A DNA stretch of 64,000 nucleotides from assembly GCA_007922305.1 (NCBI GenBank), contig ML677326.1, positions 51,835,637 through 51,899,636 on the forward strand, read 5' to 3'. The notes under the pieces were generated by a model, which made no database searches, was not told the DNA's origin, and saw only the letters and a program-made list of their open reading frames with translations. This stretch comes from Dermatemys mawii. Its lineage: Eukaryota; Chordata; Testudines; Dermatemydidae. Shown one piece after another: positions 62,389 to 64,000 of this stretch (position 1 is its first letter; each line of letters opens with the position of its first letter). Position numbers and translations under genes: made by a program.

Positions 62389-62673
62389 GGGTACCTCTAC
62401 ACTGCAATTAGACTCCTGCAGCTAGCCCATGCCAGCTAACGCAGGCTCATGGGGTTCAGGCTGAAGAGCTGTTTAACAGTAGTGCAGACATTCACACTTG
62501 CACTGCAGCCAGGCTCGAGGACCATGTGAGCTGGGAGGGTCCCAGAGCTCAAGCTGCAGCTGAAGCCCCATTGTCTATACTGCAGTTAAGCCCCATCTTA
62601 GCCCAACTCCCACAAGCCTAAGTCAGCTGGCACTGGCCAGCTGTGGGTTTTTAATTGCAGCATAGACATACCC
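62389..62673. mobile_element. Harbinger-like MITE with 'gtctacactgcaatta' termini
   Basis: Left end GGGTACCTCTACACTGCAATTA and right end (reverse complement) GGGTATGTCTATGCTGCAATTA match over 22 positions with few differences. TTA lies left and TAA lies right, which fits a TWA-type 3-bp duplication with one change. The interior holds nested inverted segments such as 'ggtcccagagctcaagc' and 'gccagctaacgcaggctc' / 'gcctaagtcagctggc'. It has no coding capacity. Confidence 0.75.
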
Positions 62674-63316
62674 TAATTCTACAAACACAAATACCATTGC
62701 TCCTAGAATGCTGACATATCCGAAGTGGCAGATCTCCATTCAAAATGAGACAAAGAACACATGGTTCAGGATAACGAGGACACCATTTCTGTGCCTGGTA
62801 TGGAGAGCTGACCACCACAATAAGAAGTGGAAAATTAAATTCAGGATGCCTTCTGCAGGGAATTAAAGACTCAATCATTTAAACACACACAGCCCCTTTC
62901 TGGCTCAGCTCTGATCTCCCAGGCATGTAGATATTTTGTTCCCTTCTCTATCAAAATGATATACACATACAATCTTTCTATCTAGCCTATGGCCAAATTT
63001 GATTTAGACACCAGGGCTGAAGGAGTACAATCCACACTGAGATAGTGGCACTCATATTTGTGGTTGAAGAGAGTTGCATAAAACGGCAATAGTTCTGCCA
63101 CATGGTGCACAAAAGTGGAATGGCAGAGGAAAGAATAAAGGAGGAGTGTTTCTACTGCTTCTGTTCATTGCAACAATATGTATGGTATAAAGGGTAATAG
63201 TGAGATAGAAACCATCATGGAAATGGAACAACTTTTAAATTACATCCACTACATATAATATTTTATATGGTACTAAATTAGTACATGCCTTCCCCTAACA
63301 GGTGTTTGCTTACATA
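62674..63316. other. Non-coding spacer
   Basis: Nothing recognised. Confidence 0.5.
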
Positions 63317-63380
63317 GGGCTTAATTCTGCTCCTATCAAAGACAATGGAAAGTTTGCCACTGACTTCAGTGGGAGCAGGA
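63317..63380. repeat. Foldback repeat
   Basis: 'gggcttaattctgctcc' faces 'gtgggagcaggatgga' around 'gccactgacttcagt'. This is a small palindromic repeat related to the one at about 14665 ('tcagtgggagcaggatcag'). Confidence 0.55.
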
Positions 63381-63518
63381 TGGAGTCTCAGGTTTGTGAA
63401 AATAAAGGACGACGTGTTGAGTCTAGAATTAATGATCAAATTCAGCTAAGAGGTACATACACAGAATGTGTGCTTTACCAGTGGTTTGTTATTAAACCAC
63501 AGTAATTTAATAAGACAG

Positions 63519-63588
63519 TGGGCCTGAGGATCCTTTAAAATCAGTGATAATTTTGCTATTGATTTTAATGGCATCAGCAATAGGCCCA
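63519..63588. repeat. Foldback repeat
   Basis: 'tgggcctgaggatcct' and the reverse complement of 'gcatcagcaataggccca' form diverged inverted arms around 'ttttgctattgattttaatg'. Confidence 0.5.
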
Positions 63589-64000
63589 GAACTATTAAAA
63601 TGGACACAAAGAAGACTGATAGAAAAACTAAAATTAAATTAAATTTCATAAAAGTATATTATAATAAGTATATTGTACACAACACAATATTTTGCTAACA
63701 CAAAGCAATAAAGTTGTTCAAGTAAACCATTGGGTTACCTAAAGAAGCTAAGTTACAGATCAGTGTGTTTCATTAGTTAACACATGGATAAAAGAAGCAA
63801 ACCAATTAATTATGCACCTAATTCAGAATAGCTCACAAAACAATACTTTCTGTTCAATACATCTTTGAATTTTGCTATTTGGTGTCTTCAAATCTGTCAA
63901 TTTATTTTAAATGAAGAAAAATCCCCCCAAAACAATAACAAAAAAGAGCTCATCTACTCTGACATGAACTGAAACATGCATGTTTGTGCATATATAATTA

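Overview
The window looks like non-coding vertebrate nuclear DNA, most likely from a turtle or a close sauropsid relative. It is AT-rich and has long stretches with no coding signal and no recognisable multi-exon gene. It carries a dense population of old interspersed repeats of kinds I associate with turtle and archosaur genomes: CR1 LINE 3' ends, MIR/L2-like tails, hAT and Harbinger elements with their MITEs, palindromic foldback elements, LTRs and a tyrosine-recombinase retroelement. No repeat library could be searched, so the lineage and family names are recognition from memory. I found no intact host gene, rRNA or CRISPR array. The region is a gene desert or a very large intron.

Layout: 1-8 kb is mostly unannotated AT-rich DNA, with a hAT MITE at 2725-3253 that has a perfect 8-bp target duplication and a 57-bp tandem duplication at 6225-6338. 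At 8.0-8.8 kb there is a TA-flanked MITE and a minus-strand LINE reverse-transcriptase C-terminal remnant. At 15.5-16.3 kb the minus strand carries an unrecognised, frameshifted protein-like tract. At 21.7-22.3 kb lies an LTR-like element with a 6-bp target duplication. At 23.9-28.0 kb lies a decayed minus-strand element in which a tyrosine recombinase is followed by an SGNH/GDSL hydrolase-like domain, as in Ngaro/DIRS-type elements. At 31.1-34.3 kb is a nearly full-length but dead PIF/Harbinger transposon with a Myb/SANT-like ORF on the plus strand and a DDE transposase on the minus strand. It is followed by a cluster of tRNA-like SINE heads (34.7-35.6 kb) and a 686-bp Harbinger MITE (35.9-36.6 kb).

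From 37 to 64 kb the sequence holds CR1 tails (37.1, 50.1 and 57.4 kb), a scrap of LINE reverse transcriptase (38.4 kb), a MIR-like SINE (40.3 kb), a 10-N assembly gap (41.48 kb), several foldback repeats, a hAT MITE (56.9-57.3 kb), a repeat whose minus strand resembles a hammerhead-ribozyme core (58.5 kb), a minus-strand LTR (59.7-60.4 kb) and a Harbinger-like MITE (62.4-62.7 kb).

The transposon genes are all inactivated by stops, frameshifts or lost catalytic residues, so nothing here forms a working pathway. I did not find a convincing new biological system. The observations most worth a second look are the recombinase-plus-hydrolase remnant, the unidentified 15.5-16.3 kb tract, the inverted tRNA-like pairs and the hammerhead-like repeat.
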